A stretch of DNA of 13,497 bases from Gemmatimonadota bacterium. GTDB taxonomy: Bacteria > Gemmatimonadota > Gemmatimonadetes > Gemmatimonadales > Gemmatimonadaceae. Below are positions 7,260-13,497 of this stretch, piece by piece (within the stretch, counting starts at the first letter, position 1; every line of letters begins with the position of its first letter). A model generated the notes under the pieces. The model had not been told where the DNA came from, searched no databases, and saw only the letters and a program-made list of their open reading frames with translations. Made by a program: the position numbers and the translations under genes. The stretch is taken from the NCBI GenBank assembly GCA_947475795.1, contig CANJOX010000043.1:1-13497 (forward strand). Direction: 5' to 3'.

Positions 7260-10193
7260 TTAGCGCCTGCCGTCCGGGCGTCCCGCGGCCAGTCGACGGA
7301 TGGCGGTCCGCGCCTCGGCGACCTGAGGCTGGAGCTCCGCGTCAGCGTCTTGCCAGAGGCGGGCGAACGCCTCGTACTGCGCGATGGCCTTCTCGTTCGC
7401 TCCCGCTGCTTCGTAGAGCGTTGCGAGCCGGCGGTGGGCATCGGCGCGGTGCATGGCGTCCTGCTCGGGTCGAGCGAGATACTGTGGGACGGCTAGAAAG
7501 CGCTCGAACGCTGCGATGGCGGCATCGCGCTGGCCCATCCGCTCGTACACCCGCGCCAGCCCCGGGGCCGCGCAGAACGTGCACTTGCCGATGTCGCTGG
7601 CGCGCCACGCTGCCAGCGCCTCCGGCCATTTTCCTTCAGCCTCCGCGATCTCGGCCACCATGCCGAAGCGCGCCGCGTCATCCCGCACGCGGAGCGGGGC
7701 CTGCAGCGAATCCCAGCGCGCGAGCAACGCGCGGGCCCGCGCCACCCGTCCACCGGCCGCGTACGCGCGCACCACCGCGGGGAGCACCGCCCCGTATCGG
7801 GCCTCGATCAACCGCGGCGACGTGCGGCGAAATGCCGCGTCCAGCTGGCGCAGTGCCTGCGTGGTATCCGGACGCCAGTGCAGCTGCAGAAACGCGGCCA
7901 ACGCCTCGGCGCCAAGCACCGTTTCCGTTTGCCCCTCACGCTCGGACCACGTGGCCGCCTGCCGGTGTAGTTGCGCCGACGCGCGGAGCCGTCCGCGAGC
8001 GCCCTCGATGTGCGCGGAATGCCGTAGGATCCAGGGTCCGTCGAAGCGATTGAGTGGACGTTGGCGCAGCGCCGCGAAGTGGAACTGGGCGGAATCGACC
8101 TCGCCGATCGCCCACGCCACCAGCGCCTCGGTTGCCAGCCGTTCCGGGGTCTCCGGCATACTCCGCCGGAAGGCCGCAGCCACCCGTCGCACCTCAGTGG
8201 GGCCCTTCGTCTCGGCGACGGCCTCGAGGAGGTTCGTGTACTGAATATTCGCGTGCGGGTCCAGCGCGACCGCGCGCCGCAACAACACTTCCGCATCGAC
8301 AAAGCGCCGGAGCTCTAGATACTGCAGCGCCAAGTTGTTAAGCGCGGCCTGATTGTCCGGCTGGATGTCGAGCAGCTGCTCGTAGGCGCGTCGGCTTGCG
8401 GCGGTGTCCGCCTTCTCGGAGATCCGATAGTAGGCGCCCTCCACCTGCAGCCGCTCCACCTCCCCCAAGCGTGATCGGAAGGTGAAGGCCCGCTCCATGT
8501 TACGCTCGGCCTCGGCGGAGAATTCGAGGTTGCGGTACATCACGGCGAGTTTGCGATACGCCATCGCGAACCCGGTGTCGATCACGGTGGCCTCATGCAG
8601 CAGGCGAAGGCCCCGCTCGGTATCCGCCACGAGGGCCGGGCCGGCCTCCACATACTTGCGGAGCGCTTCGAGCGAGGGGGTGGTGACCTGTTCGAGTGGC
8701 GGACTCGCCTGGATGTGGCGCAGCGACTCGCCGAGCGCGGTGCGCACGCCCTTGGTGATACGGTCGATTGCCGGCACGATCTCCGAATCACTTTTTGCCG
8801 TCTCGCGGAACGTGGCGAGTGCCTCGCCCGTACGGTGGGCGATCATGCGCAGCGAGAGGACGTACTGGCCACCGATGGCCAGCAGTTTGCCGTCCACGAT
8901 GACCTTGACCCCTTCGCGCTGGGCGATTTCGCGGGCCAACGGAAGGTCGACTGGCGTGGTGATCGGTCGCTGCATCCGCTGCAGCGCGTCGATGAGGTGG
9001 TCTTGCTGCAGCACCGTCACGGGGCGCGCCTGCGCGAGCGCCGTCCGGATGACCTCTGTAACGACCGGCCCGAGCGTTGAATCCGTGCCGGGACTGGGGA
9101 TGTCGACCACCAGTACGCGATCGGATGCGGTGGCCGGTGTGGCCGTCTGGGCGCCCGTCGACGCGCGTTCGCGCAGCGCCCGCGCGCCGTAGACGGCGGC
9201 GACGGCCACGAGCAGCCCCCCAGCGAGGCGCAGCGCCTGTCGCGGGCGGTTGGGCGCAACCGTCGGTGGCAACGCAGCCGGCTGGCCCGCCGTGGCGGCC
9301 GCCTCCGCCGACAGCCCTGTGGGTGGTGGCCCAGCCATCGCGCCGGTGGTGGTGGCGTCGAGCACGCGCAGCAGTTCCCCGGCCTGGGGCGGGCGATCCT
9401 CGGCGTCCTTCGCGAGGCATCGCATCACCAGATCGGCGAGGGCTGGCGGGACCTCCGGGCGGAGCGCGTCCACCGGCTGCGGCGCCTCGAACAGGTGCGC
9501 GGAGAGCAGCTTCTGGTACGATGCGCCGAGAAACGGCGGGCGCCCAGTGAGCAACTCGTAGGTCACGCAGCCCAGGGCGTAGAGATCCGCCCGGTGATCG
9601 ATGGCGGGATCCGCGGCGGCCTGCTCCGGCGCCATGTACGCGGGGGTGCCAATCGACGTCCCGGCTTGGGTGAGGATTGCCCCGTCGGTGGAGGCGCCGT
9701 CCCGCACCGCCGAGAGGGCCTTGGCGATCCCGAAATCCGTGATCGCACAGGCGTCGCCGCTGCGCAGGATGTTGTCGGGCTTGATGTCGCGGTGCACCAC
9801 GCCGTGTTCGTGGGCGTAGGCCAACGCCCGCGCGACATCCCGCACGCAGGCAAGCACCTCCGCTATGGGGAGCGGCCCCGCCTCGAGCCGCGCGCGCAGC
9901 GATTCGCCTGCCACGTACGGCATGGTGTAGTACGGTACACCGTCGGCATCCCCCGCCTGCAAGATGGGGACGATGTGCGGGTGTTGCAGCGACGCCGCGA
10001 GGGCGATCTCCCGCCGGAAGCGATCGACACTGATGGCGCCCCCACATTCACCGGGGAGCGCCTTGATGACGATCTTGCGGTTGAGCGCGTGTTCCGTGGC
10101 GAGGAAGATCCGTGCCATGCCGCCCCCGCCAAGCTCACGCTCAATGGTGACGGCATCGCCGAGCACTCGCTGCAACGACTCGGCGATGTCCAT
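7260..10193 (-). CDS. Membrane-anchored Ser/Thr protein kinase with TPR sensor tail
   Basis: A 977-residue protein. The kinase domain (about 14-280) has GGGGMARI (22-29), Lys44, HRDIKPDN (134-141, catalytic Asp136), DFG (153-155) and GTPAYMAPE (182-190). A Pro/Ala linker leads to one transmembrane helix (about 320-338, LRLAGGLLVAVAAVYG) flanked by Arg, placing the rest outside the cytoplasm. The external part starts with a TolB/FlgO-like region (about 357-495; RVLVVDIPSPGT, GVKVIVDGKLLAIGGQYVLS). TPR helices follow, clear at 601-645 (LLDIQPDNQAALNNLALQYL) and 860-965. A Cys-x2-Cys pair (Cys871, Cys874) starts the last TPR block. It is a receptor-like kinase whose signal is unknown. The ATG at 10193 is chosen because the kinase fold begins there; in-frame sequence up to a TTG at 10244 is low-complexity. 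No Shine-Dalgarno is present: the leader is C-rich. It lies upstream of the second kinase on the same strand. Confidence 0.9.
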   Translation of the reverse strand: MDIAESLQRVLGDAVTIERELGGGGMARIFLATEHALNRKIVIKALPGECGGAISVDRFRREIALAASLQHPHIVPILQAGDADGVPYYTMPYVAGESLRARLEAGPLPIAEVLACVRDVARALAYAHEHGVVHRDIKPDNILRSGDACAITDFGIAKALSAVRDGASTDGAILTQAGTSIGTPAYMAPEQAAADPAIDHRADLYALGCVTYELLTGRPPFLGASYQKLLSAHLFEAPQPVDALRPEVPPALADLVMRCLAKDAEDRPPQAGELLRVLDATTTGAMAGPPPTGLSAEAAATAGQPAALPPTVAPNRPRQALRLAGGLLVAVAAVYGARALRERASTGAQTATPATASDRVLVVDIPSPGTDSTLGPVVTEVIRTALAQARPVTVLQQDHLIDALQRMQRPITTPVDLPLAREIAQREGVKVIVDGKLLAIGGQYVLSLRMIAHRTGEALATFRETAKSDSEIVPAIDRITKGVRTALGESLRHIQASPPLEQVTTPSLEALRKYVEAGPALVADTERGLRLLHEATVIDTGFAMAYRKLAVMYRNLEFSAEAERNMERAFTFRSRLGEVERLQVEGAYYRISEKADTAASRRAYEQLLDIQPDNQAALNNLALQYLELRRFVDAEVLLRRAVALDPHANIQYTNLLEAVAETKGPTEVRRVAAAFRRSMPETPERLATEALVAWAIGEVDSAQFHFAALRQRPLNRFDGPWILRHSAHIEGARGRLRASAQLHRQAATWSEREGQTETVLGAEALAAFLQLHWRPDTTQALRQLDAAFRRTSPRLIEARYGAVLPAVVRAYAAGGRVARARALLARWDSLQAPLRVRDDAARFGMVAEIAEAEGKWPEALAAWRASDIGKCTFCAAPGLARVYERMGQRDAAIAAFERFLAVPQYLARPEQDAMHRADAHRRLATLYEAAGANEKAIAQYEAFARLWQDADAELQPQVAEARTAIRRLAAGRPDGRR

Positions 10194-10538
10194 GCGTGGG
10201 TGGGGGGGTGGGCAAGGGCTCGGCGTGCGGCGCCGCAACGACAAGGGGCAGGCGAGTCTACTGCAATTTGCGCCCCGTTGCCACGGCCCGGGATTCGGGG
10301 TGCAGGCCGATCTCCTCCAAATGCTTCGACGACACGGGTCTGTCCCTCACAATCCACCATTTTGGCGAGCGACATTCCTGCGTTCCCGGCCAACCACTGC
10401 CGCACAGGCCCGTGGTGGCGCTGGAACCCATGTCTGGCCCGCCCGATGCACATGCTGTACGCTTGGCGTGATGCGGCCGCGTTCGAGGGTAGCGCGATGA
10501 ATCCGCGTGGGGGATCACCCGAATCGGAGACACGCGCC
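10194..10538. other. Divergent intergenic region between the membrane kinase and the plug-like protein
   Basis: 345 bp that should hold the promoters of both neighbours, though no confident -35/-10 pair was found. It contains the G-run cluster at 10198-10218 and a minus-strand open frame ending at 10258. The last 57 codons of that frame (from an ATG at 10431) have GC-rich third positions and a plausible C-terminus (RPVSSKHLEEIGLHPESRA), but no clear ribosome binding site and no family I recognise. GGAG at 10526-10529 is the ribosome binding site of the downstream plug-like gene. Confidence 0.5.
10198..10218 (+). other. G-quadruplex motif next to the kinase start codon
   Basis: The plus strand has runs G3 (10198-10200), G7 (10202-10208), G3 (10210-10212) and G3 (10216-10218), with loops of one, one and three bases. 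It fits the canonical G3+N1-7 quadruplex pattern. It occupies positions about -5 to -25 before the ATG of the minus-strand kinase, so the kinase mRNA leader is C-rich there and the G-rich strand is the transcription template. Confidence 0.55.
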
Positions 10539-11372
10539 ATGACCCGTCACGCCGCACGCTACCCTGTGCTTGCGTTCGCGAGCCTCCTCGGCGCGAGCGT
10601 CCTCGGCGCGATGCTACCCGCCGCCTCCGCGTCGGCGCAGTCCACCGGCGCACTCACGGGGCGCGTGGTGAACGATCGCACCAATCAGCCGGTGGCGGGG
10701 GTGGAGCTGAGCATCCCGGCAATCGCACGCACGGTGCTCACGGACTCGGGCGGGACCTTTGTGCTCCGCGATCTCGCGGTCGCGCGGTATCAGGTTGTCC
10801 TGCGCAAAGTCGGCTTCCAGCCATTGTCATCCACGATTGCCATCACGGGTGCTGACGTCGCCGAGCAGGTTTTGCGTCTCGCCCCCATCGCGACCGCGCT
10901 CTCCGAGGTCGTTGTCGTGTCCAGCATGGCAGACCTGCGACTGACGTCGTTCGAAGAGCACCGCCGCGCGCGGATGGGCGGGTCGTTCCTCACGGCCGCA
11001 CAACTCGAGAAGGAACGCGGGCGTGCACTGGCCGATGTGTTGCAGACCGTGAGTGGGGCGGACATCGTCCGCCTCGGCAAGGGGTCGGCGTACTTCGCGA
11101 CACGCCGCGGCTACGACTCGTTCATGAACATGCCGGGCATCGGTGCCGGGGATCGGATGCGTGGTGCCTCCCCCGGGCTGTGCTACGCCGCGGTGGTGGT
11201 GAACAACGTGTTCGTGTACCGCGGCGAAGGTGGTGACGAGCTCTTCGACCTGAATTCGCTGGCGCCGGACGACATCCTGGGGATCGAGGTCTATAAGGGT
11301 GGGGCGACCATGCCGCTGGAGTACAACGCGACGCGCAAGACGTGCGGATTACTGGTGATTTTCACGAAGTAG
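10539..11372 (+). CDS. Exported carboxypeptidase-regulatory-like plus TonB-plug-like protein without a barrel
   Basis: A 277-residue protein with a signal peptide (hydrophobic 8-30, likely cut after ASA at 33). Residues about 36-115 form a carboxypeptidase-regulatory-like beta-sandwich: TGALTGRVVNDRTNQPVAGV, DSGGTFVLRDL and YQVVLRKVGFQPLS. Residues about 118-277 resemble the start of a TonB-dependent receptor: LSEVVVVSS, then ADVLQTVSGADIVRLG and DDILGIEVYKGGATMPLEYN. The protein then ends (TCGLLVIFTK) where a receptor would continue into its 22-strand barrel. Cys215 and Cys269 could form a disulfide. Short proteins of this form are frequent in Gemmatimonadota in my recollection, so it appears to be a complete gene, not a truncation. 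Function is unknown; it may bind a ligand or partner in the periplasm or at the outer membrane. GGAG (10526-10529) lies 9 bases before this ATG, which supports the start. Confidence 0.82.
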   Translation: MTRHAARYPVLAFASLLGASVLGAMLPAASASAQSTGALTGRVVNDRTNQPVAGVELSIPAIARTVLTDSGGTFVLRDLAVARYQVVLRKVGFQPLSSTIAITGADVAEQVLRLAPIATALSEVVVVSSMADLRLTSFEEHRRARMGGSFLTAAQLEKERGRALADVLQTVSGADIVRLGKGSAYFATRRGYDSFMNMPGIGAGDRMRGASPGLCYAAVVVNNVFVYRGEGGDELFDLNSLAPDDILGIEVYKGGATMPLEYNATRKTCGLLVIFTK

Positions 11373-11428
11373 CGCTGCCGTGAGACGCGTGAGCGCGATC
11401 ACGAGGCGCGGCGCGGACCGAGAGGGGA

Positions 11429-12730
11429 TCAGAACTCGAAGCCGAAGGAGAGCTGCAGGTGATCGTTGGTGAACGGACCACGGAGATAGGTCGTGGTCAT
11501 ACGACGATATTCCACACCGACCACGAGCGGTTGGACCGGACGCCAGTGCGCGTGGATTTCGTCCGCCACATTCTTGCGCCGTCCAGCCGCCGCGATGTCG
11601 GTGTCGTCCGGGTCGTCATATCCATGACCGACGCCCAGCATCAGCCGTGATCCGGTCCGGACATTGAGCTGGGCCCATCCCCCGGTGCTCTCCACGAGGC
11701 TGCCATTCGGGGCGAGGAGCTGGCCGATGCCGCCGCCGCCAAGCGCGCGCGCGCCCGTGCCCGTATACCATTCGCCGCGGAGTTCGAGCCACGACGTGAG
11801 CGGGATGATTGCGTCGGCCGCGGTGATCGTTGACGCGAGCAGGGAATCGCCCTTGGTGGCCATCCATCCGCGGTGCTGCCCGATGCCAACTTCTCCGGCG
11901 GTGACATCCTGCCCCCAGCGCAGGTGGGCCCGCGCTTGAAGAAACGGGCGCCGCGAGCGTTCTGCGTTGTCGGTGTCGGTATCGAATGGCGTTTGCGCGT
12001 CACCCGTGGTCGGGGCCAAGATGGCGCCGGCAACACCAACGCGGATCGCGCCCTTGGTCTCCACGCGACCCCGGAGCTGCGGGAGCCAGAGCCAGAGATT
12101 GCCATTGCCGACAAAGGCCGGTGTGCCGATCGAGGCCAGCGAGACCGGATTCGCCGCGCTGATCAGCGGAAATTCCTGGCCGATCAGCAGCTCGCGATTG
12201 TCCCACTGGACGACGGCCCGCGCCGTGCGCAGGCGCAAGAGGGGGAAGTGGCGACCGCCCGTGCTTGGTTGCTGGCCACCGAAAAAGTCCACCTCGACAT
12301 CGCCGCGGAAGCTGCCGCCCCAGAGCTGTGGCGTCGTGACGGCCACGCCGAGCGTTGATTGGCGCATCGACATGGCACCACCGCCTTGCGGTAGTCCGCT
12401 GGCGGTATCGGGGCGGACGAAGAGGGGGACGTCCGTATTGTTCACCCGCCGGGAGTTGCTGAAGGCACTCATGAGCACGCGCCCGGTCAGCTCCACGGAC
12501 AGGCGGGACTGCGCCTGCACGCTGGATTGGGCCTGTGTGGCGAGCTGCTGTTGCAGGAGGGAAATGGCCTCCTCGGCGCGTTCGAGTCGAGCGGCGAGGG
12601 AGTCGCGCCGCACCGTTGCCGTGTCCTGCGCCTGCAGGCGGCCGGCGCTGGCCGCACCCCACACGAGACCGCACGCAATCCACCGGCTTCGACTTGACCA
12701 CGGCGCCGTCCGGCTCCTAAGCTTGCGCAT
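11429..12730 (-). CDS. DcaP-like trimeric-type outer-membrane porin
   Basis: A 433-residue outer-membrane protein. A signal peptide (basic 1-17, hydrophobic 18-33, likely cut after LQA at 34) is followed by a coiled-coil-like segment (about 40-75, SLAARLERAEEAISLLQQQL) and a beta-barrel. DcaP-style features are the N-terminal coiled coil, LSVELTGRVLMSAF (78-90), the SMRQSTLGVAV block, RGDVEVDFFGG and the run RTARAVVQWDNRELLIGQEF. The C-terminus is SFGFEF, ending in Phe as for BAM substrates. The substrate cannot be deduced. The ATG at 12730 is supported by AAAGGAG 8 bases upstream and by the signal peptide; the frame is open to 13024 but that extension is antisense to the cupredoxin gene. The start is only 28 bp from the divergent cupredoxin start. 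The stop faces that of the plug-like gene with 56 bp between. Confidence 0.8.
   Translation of the reverse strand: MRKLRSRTAPWSSRSRWIACGLVWGAASAGRLQAQDTATVRRDSLAARLERAEEAISLLQQQLATQAQSSVQAQSRLSVELTGRVLMSAFSNSRRVNNTDVPLFVRPDTASGLPQGGGAMSMRQSTLGVAVTTPQLWGGSFRGDVEVDFFGGQQPSTGGRHFPLLRLRTARAVVQWDNRELLIGQEFPLISAANPVSLASIGTPAFVGNGNLWLWLPQLRGRVETKGAIRVGVAGAILAPTTGDAQTPFDTDTDNAERSRRPFLQARAHLRWGQDVTAGEVGIGQHRGWMATKGDSLLASTITAADAIIPLTSWLELRGEWYTGTGARALGGGGIGQLLAPNGSLVESTGGWAQLNVRTGSRLMLGVGHGYDDPDDTDIAAAGRRKNVADEIHAHWRPVQPLVVGVEYRRMTTTYLRGPFTNDHLQLSFGFEF
12694..12723 (+). promoter_or_regulatory. Candidate promoter of the cupredoxin-like gene inside the porin coding start
   Basis: TTGACC (12694-12699) and TAAGCT (12718-12723) are separated by 18 bases. 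The -35 matches the sigma-70 consensus at five of six positions; the -10 matches at three. The implied start near 12730 would give a leader of about 29 bases before the ATG at 12759. The site lies within the first codons of the oppositely oriented porin gene, as it must given the 28-bp gap. Confidence 0.35.
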
Positions 12731-12738
12731 CGTTCGCT

Positions 12739-12745
12739 CTCCTTT
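12739..12745 (-). promoter_or_regulatory. Strong ribosome binding site of the DcaP-like porin
   Basis: AAAGGAG on the minus strand, 8 bases before the ATG at 12730. It is the best Shine-Dalgarno in the window and decides the porin start. On the other strand the same bases are pyrimidines, so the divergent cupredoxin gene has no Shine-Dalgarno here. Confidence 0.75.
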
Positions 12746-12758
12746 GCCCGGCATCTGC

Positions 12759-13454
12759 ATGCGCTTCTCCTCTTCCTCGTGGTCTGTCTGGGTGATGGTC
12801 AGTGCCGGTGTCGTGGCGCTGACGCCCCTGCAATCTGTTCGCGCCCAAGTCACGGTCGCTGGCCGGGTGAAAATACAGGAGAAATCGAACGGCAGCACGA
12901 ACGATCTGCGTAACAGCGTGGTAGCGCTGGTCCCCGTTGGCGGCGGTGGGGGCCGGGCGCGCGATACGACGGCCAGCGTGGCCATGGACGGTCGCGTGTT
13001 TGCTCCCCACGTCGTCGTGGTCACCCCCGGCAGCAGCGTGCGATATCCTCACGGGGACCCATTCGGGCACAACGTCTTTTCGACGGAACGCGGTGGCTCC
13101 TTTGATCTCGGGATTTATCCGAGCGGATCTGGGCGCACGACGGTCTTCCAGAAGCTGGGAATTTTCGCCGTGTACTGCAACATCCATCCGATGATGTCGT
13201 CCTATGTGGTGGTGGTGGACACCCCCTATCGCACCCAGCCCGCTCCCGATGGCCGCTGGAGCCTCGCCGGGGTGCCGCCCGGACGGTATGCGCTACGCGT
13301 TTGGCATGAGCGGACGGGTGAAGTGACGCGCGAGGTGGAGGTGACCGCGGAGATGCTCCCGCTGGATGTCGAGCTCGATGCGCGCGGCTACAAGGCGGTC
13401 GCGCACAAGAACAAGTTCGGTCAGGACTACACGTCCGCCGGCGTCCGCTATTGA
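12759..13454 (+). CDS. Periplasmic cupredoxin-like protein (methylamine-utilization/plastocyanin type) with carboxypeptidase-regulatory-like tail
   Basis: A 231-residue protein with a signal peptide (MRFSSSSW, hydrophobic 9-24, likely cut after VRA at 29). Residues about 31-155 form a cupredoxin-like fold. FAPHVVVVTPGSSVRYPHGD and GHNVFST give His104, and FAVYCNIHPMMSSYVVV gives Cys140, His143 and Met145 or Met146, the expected type-1 copper set. A short carboxypeptidase-regulatory-like module follows (about 160-205: DGRWSLAGVPPGRYALRVWH). Proteins of this type are usually named methylamine utilization protein or plastocyanin-like; an actual amine pathway is not shown here. It probably binds copper in the periplasm for electron transfer or metal handling. 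The ATG at 12759 is chosen for the signal peptide; it has no Shine-Dalgarno. The frame is open far upstream, but only as antisense to the porin gene. Confidence 0.82.
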   Translation: MRFSSSSWSVWVMVSAGVVALTPLQSVRAQVTVAGRVKIQEKSNGSTNDLRNSVVALVPVGGGGGRARDTTASVAMDGRVFAPHVVVVTPGSSVRYPHGDPFGHNVFSTERGGSFDLGIYPSGSGRTTVFQKLGIFAVYCNIHPMMSSYVVVVDTPYRTQPAPDGRWSLAGVPPGRYALRVWHERTGEVTREVEVTAEMLPLDVELDARGYKAVAHKNKFGQDYTSAGVRY

Positions 13455-13462
13455 CGCTGGCG

Positions 13463-13497
13463 ATGGGGGCGAGTGTTACGAGTTACCTGCAGCGGCA
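13463..13497 (+). other. Possible 5' end of a further gene, cut by the window
   Basis: Eight bases after the cupredoxin stop an ATG (13463) opens a frame reading M-G-A-S-V-T-S-Y-L-Q-R to the window edge. A TTG at 13451 and a GTG at 13473 (another frame) are alternatives. No ribosome binding site is evident and the product cannot be identified. The close spacing would suit an operon with the cupredoxin gene. Confidence 0.2.

Noticed and set aside
9495..10538. Upstream extension of the plug-like protein frame
   Set aside because: It is antisense to the membrane kinase and the spacer. The ribosome binding site and signal peptide place the start at 10539.
11373..11428. Terminator or small RNA between the plug-like and porin stops
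   Set aside because: No clear inverted repeat or T-tract is present in the 56 bp.
11967..12758. Upstream extension of the cupredoxin frame
   Set aside because: It is antisense to the DcaP-like porin and has no protein-like features. The signal peptide begins at 12759.
12731..13024. N-terminal extension of the DcaP-like porin
   Set aside because: AAAGGAG followed by ATG at 12730 and a signal peptide mark the start. The extension is antisense to the cupredoxin gene.

Overview
The window looks like chromosomal DNA of a high-G+C, Gram-negative-type bacterium. It carries two outer-membrane beta-barrel proteins ending in Phe, several exported proteins, a TonB-plug-like protein and two large Ser/Thr protein kinases with TPR tails. 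That mix, and especially the small carboxypeptidase-regulatory/plug protein and the kinase-TolB/FlgO-like-TPR architecture, is most familiar to me from Gemmatimonadota. This placement is inference from protein style; no rRNA or other marker gene is present. I see no tRNA, rRNA, CRISPR array, insertion sequence or phage gene.

Layout. (1) 3-911 (+): a protein of the family usually labelled '3-methyladenine DNA glycosylase'. (2) 936-3666 (-): an OprB-like porin gene followed by an exported six-bladed beta-propeller (NHL) protein, converging on gene 1 with 24 bp between stops. (3) 3667-3903: a relatively AT-rich divergent control region with two inverted repeats and a possible six-codon leader ORF. 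(4) 3904-4689 (+): a YoaK/DUF1275 membrane protein. (5) 4750-10193 (-): two receptor-like Ser/Thr kinases in the same orientation, separated by 176 bp that hold what looks like the 3' remnant of a VOC/glyoxalase gene. One kinase has a transmembrane helix, the other has none. (6) 10194-10538: a divergent spacer with a G-quadruplex motif abutting the start of the upstream kinase. (7) 10539-11372 (+): an exported carboxypeptidase-regulatory domain plus TonB-plug-like protein with no barrel. (8) 11429-12730 (-) and 12759-13454 (+): a DcaP-like porin and a periplasmic cupredoxin-like protein, divergent with only 28 bp between start codons. The last bases may enter a further gene that the window cuts.

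How the genes might work together. Most products act at the cell envelope: two porins, a propeller, a plug protein and a cupredoxin-like protein in the outer membrane or periplasm, and a YoaK protein and a kinase in the inner membrane. The clearest regulatory units are the porin/propeller pair, the kinase pair and the divergent porin/cupredoxin pair. I do not see a defence system or biosynthetic cluster. The least explained items are the barrel-less plug protein, the compact divergent promoter region at 12.7 kb, the kinase pair with its gene relic, and the leader ORF and palindromes near 3.7-3.8 kb.
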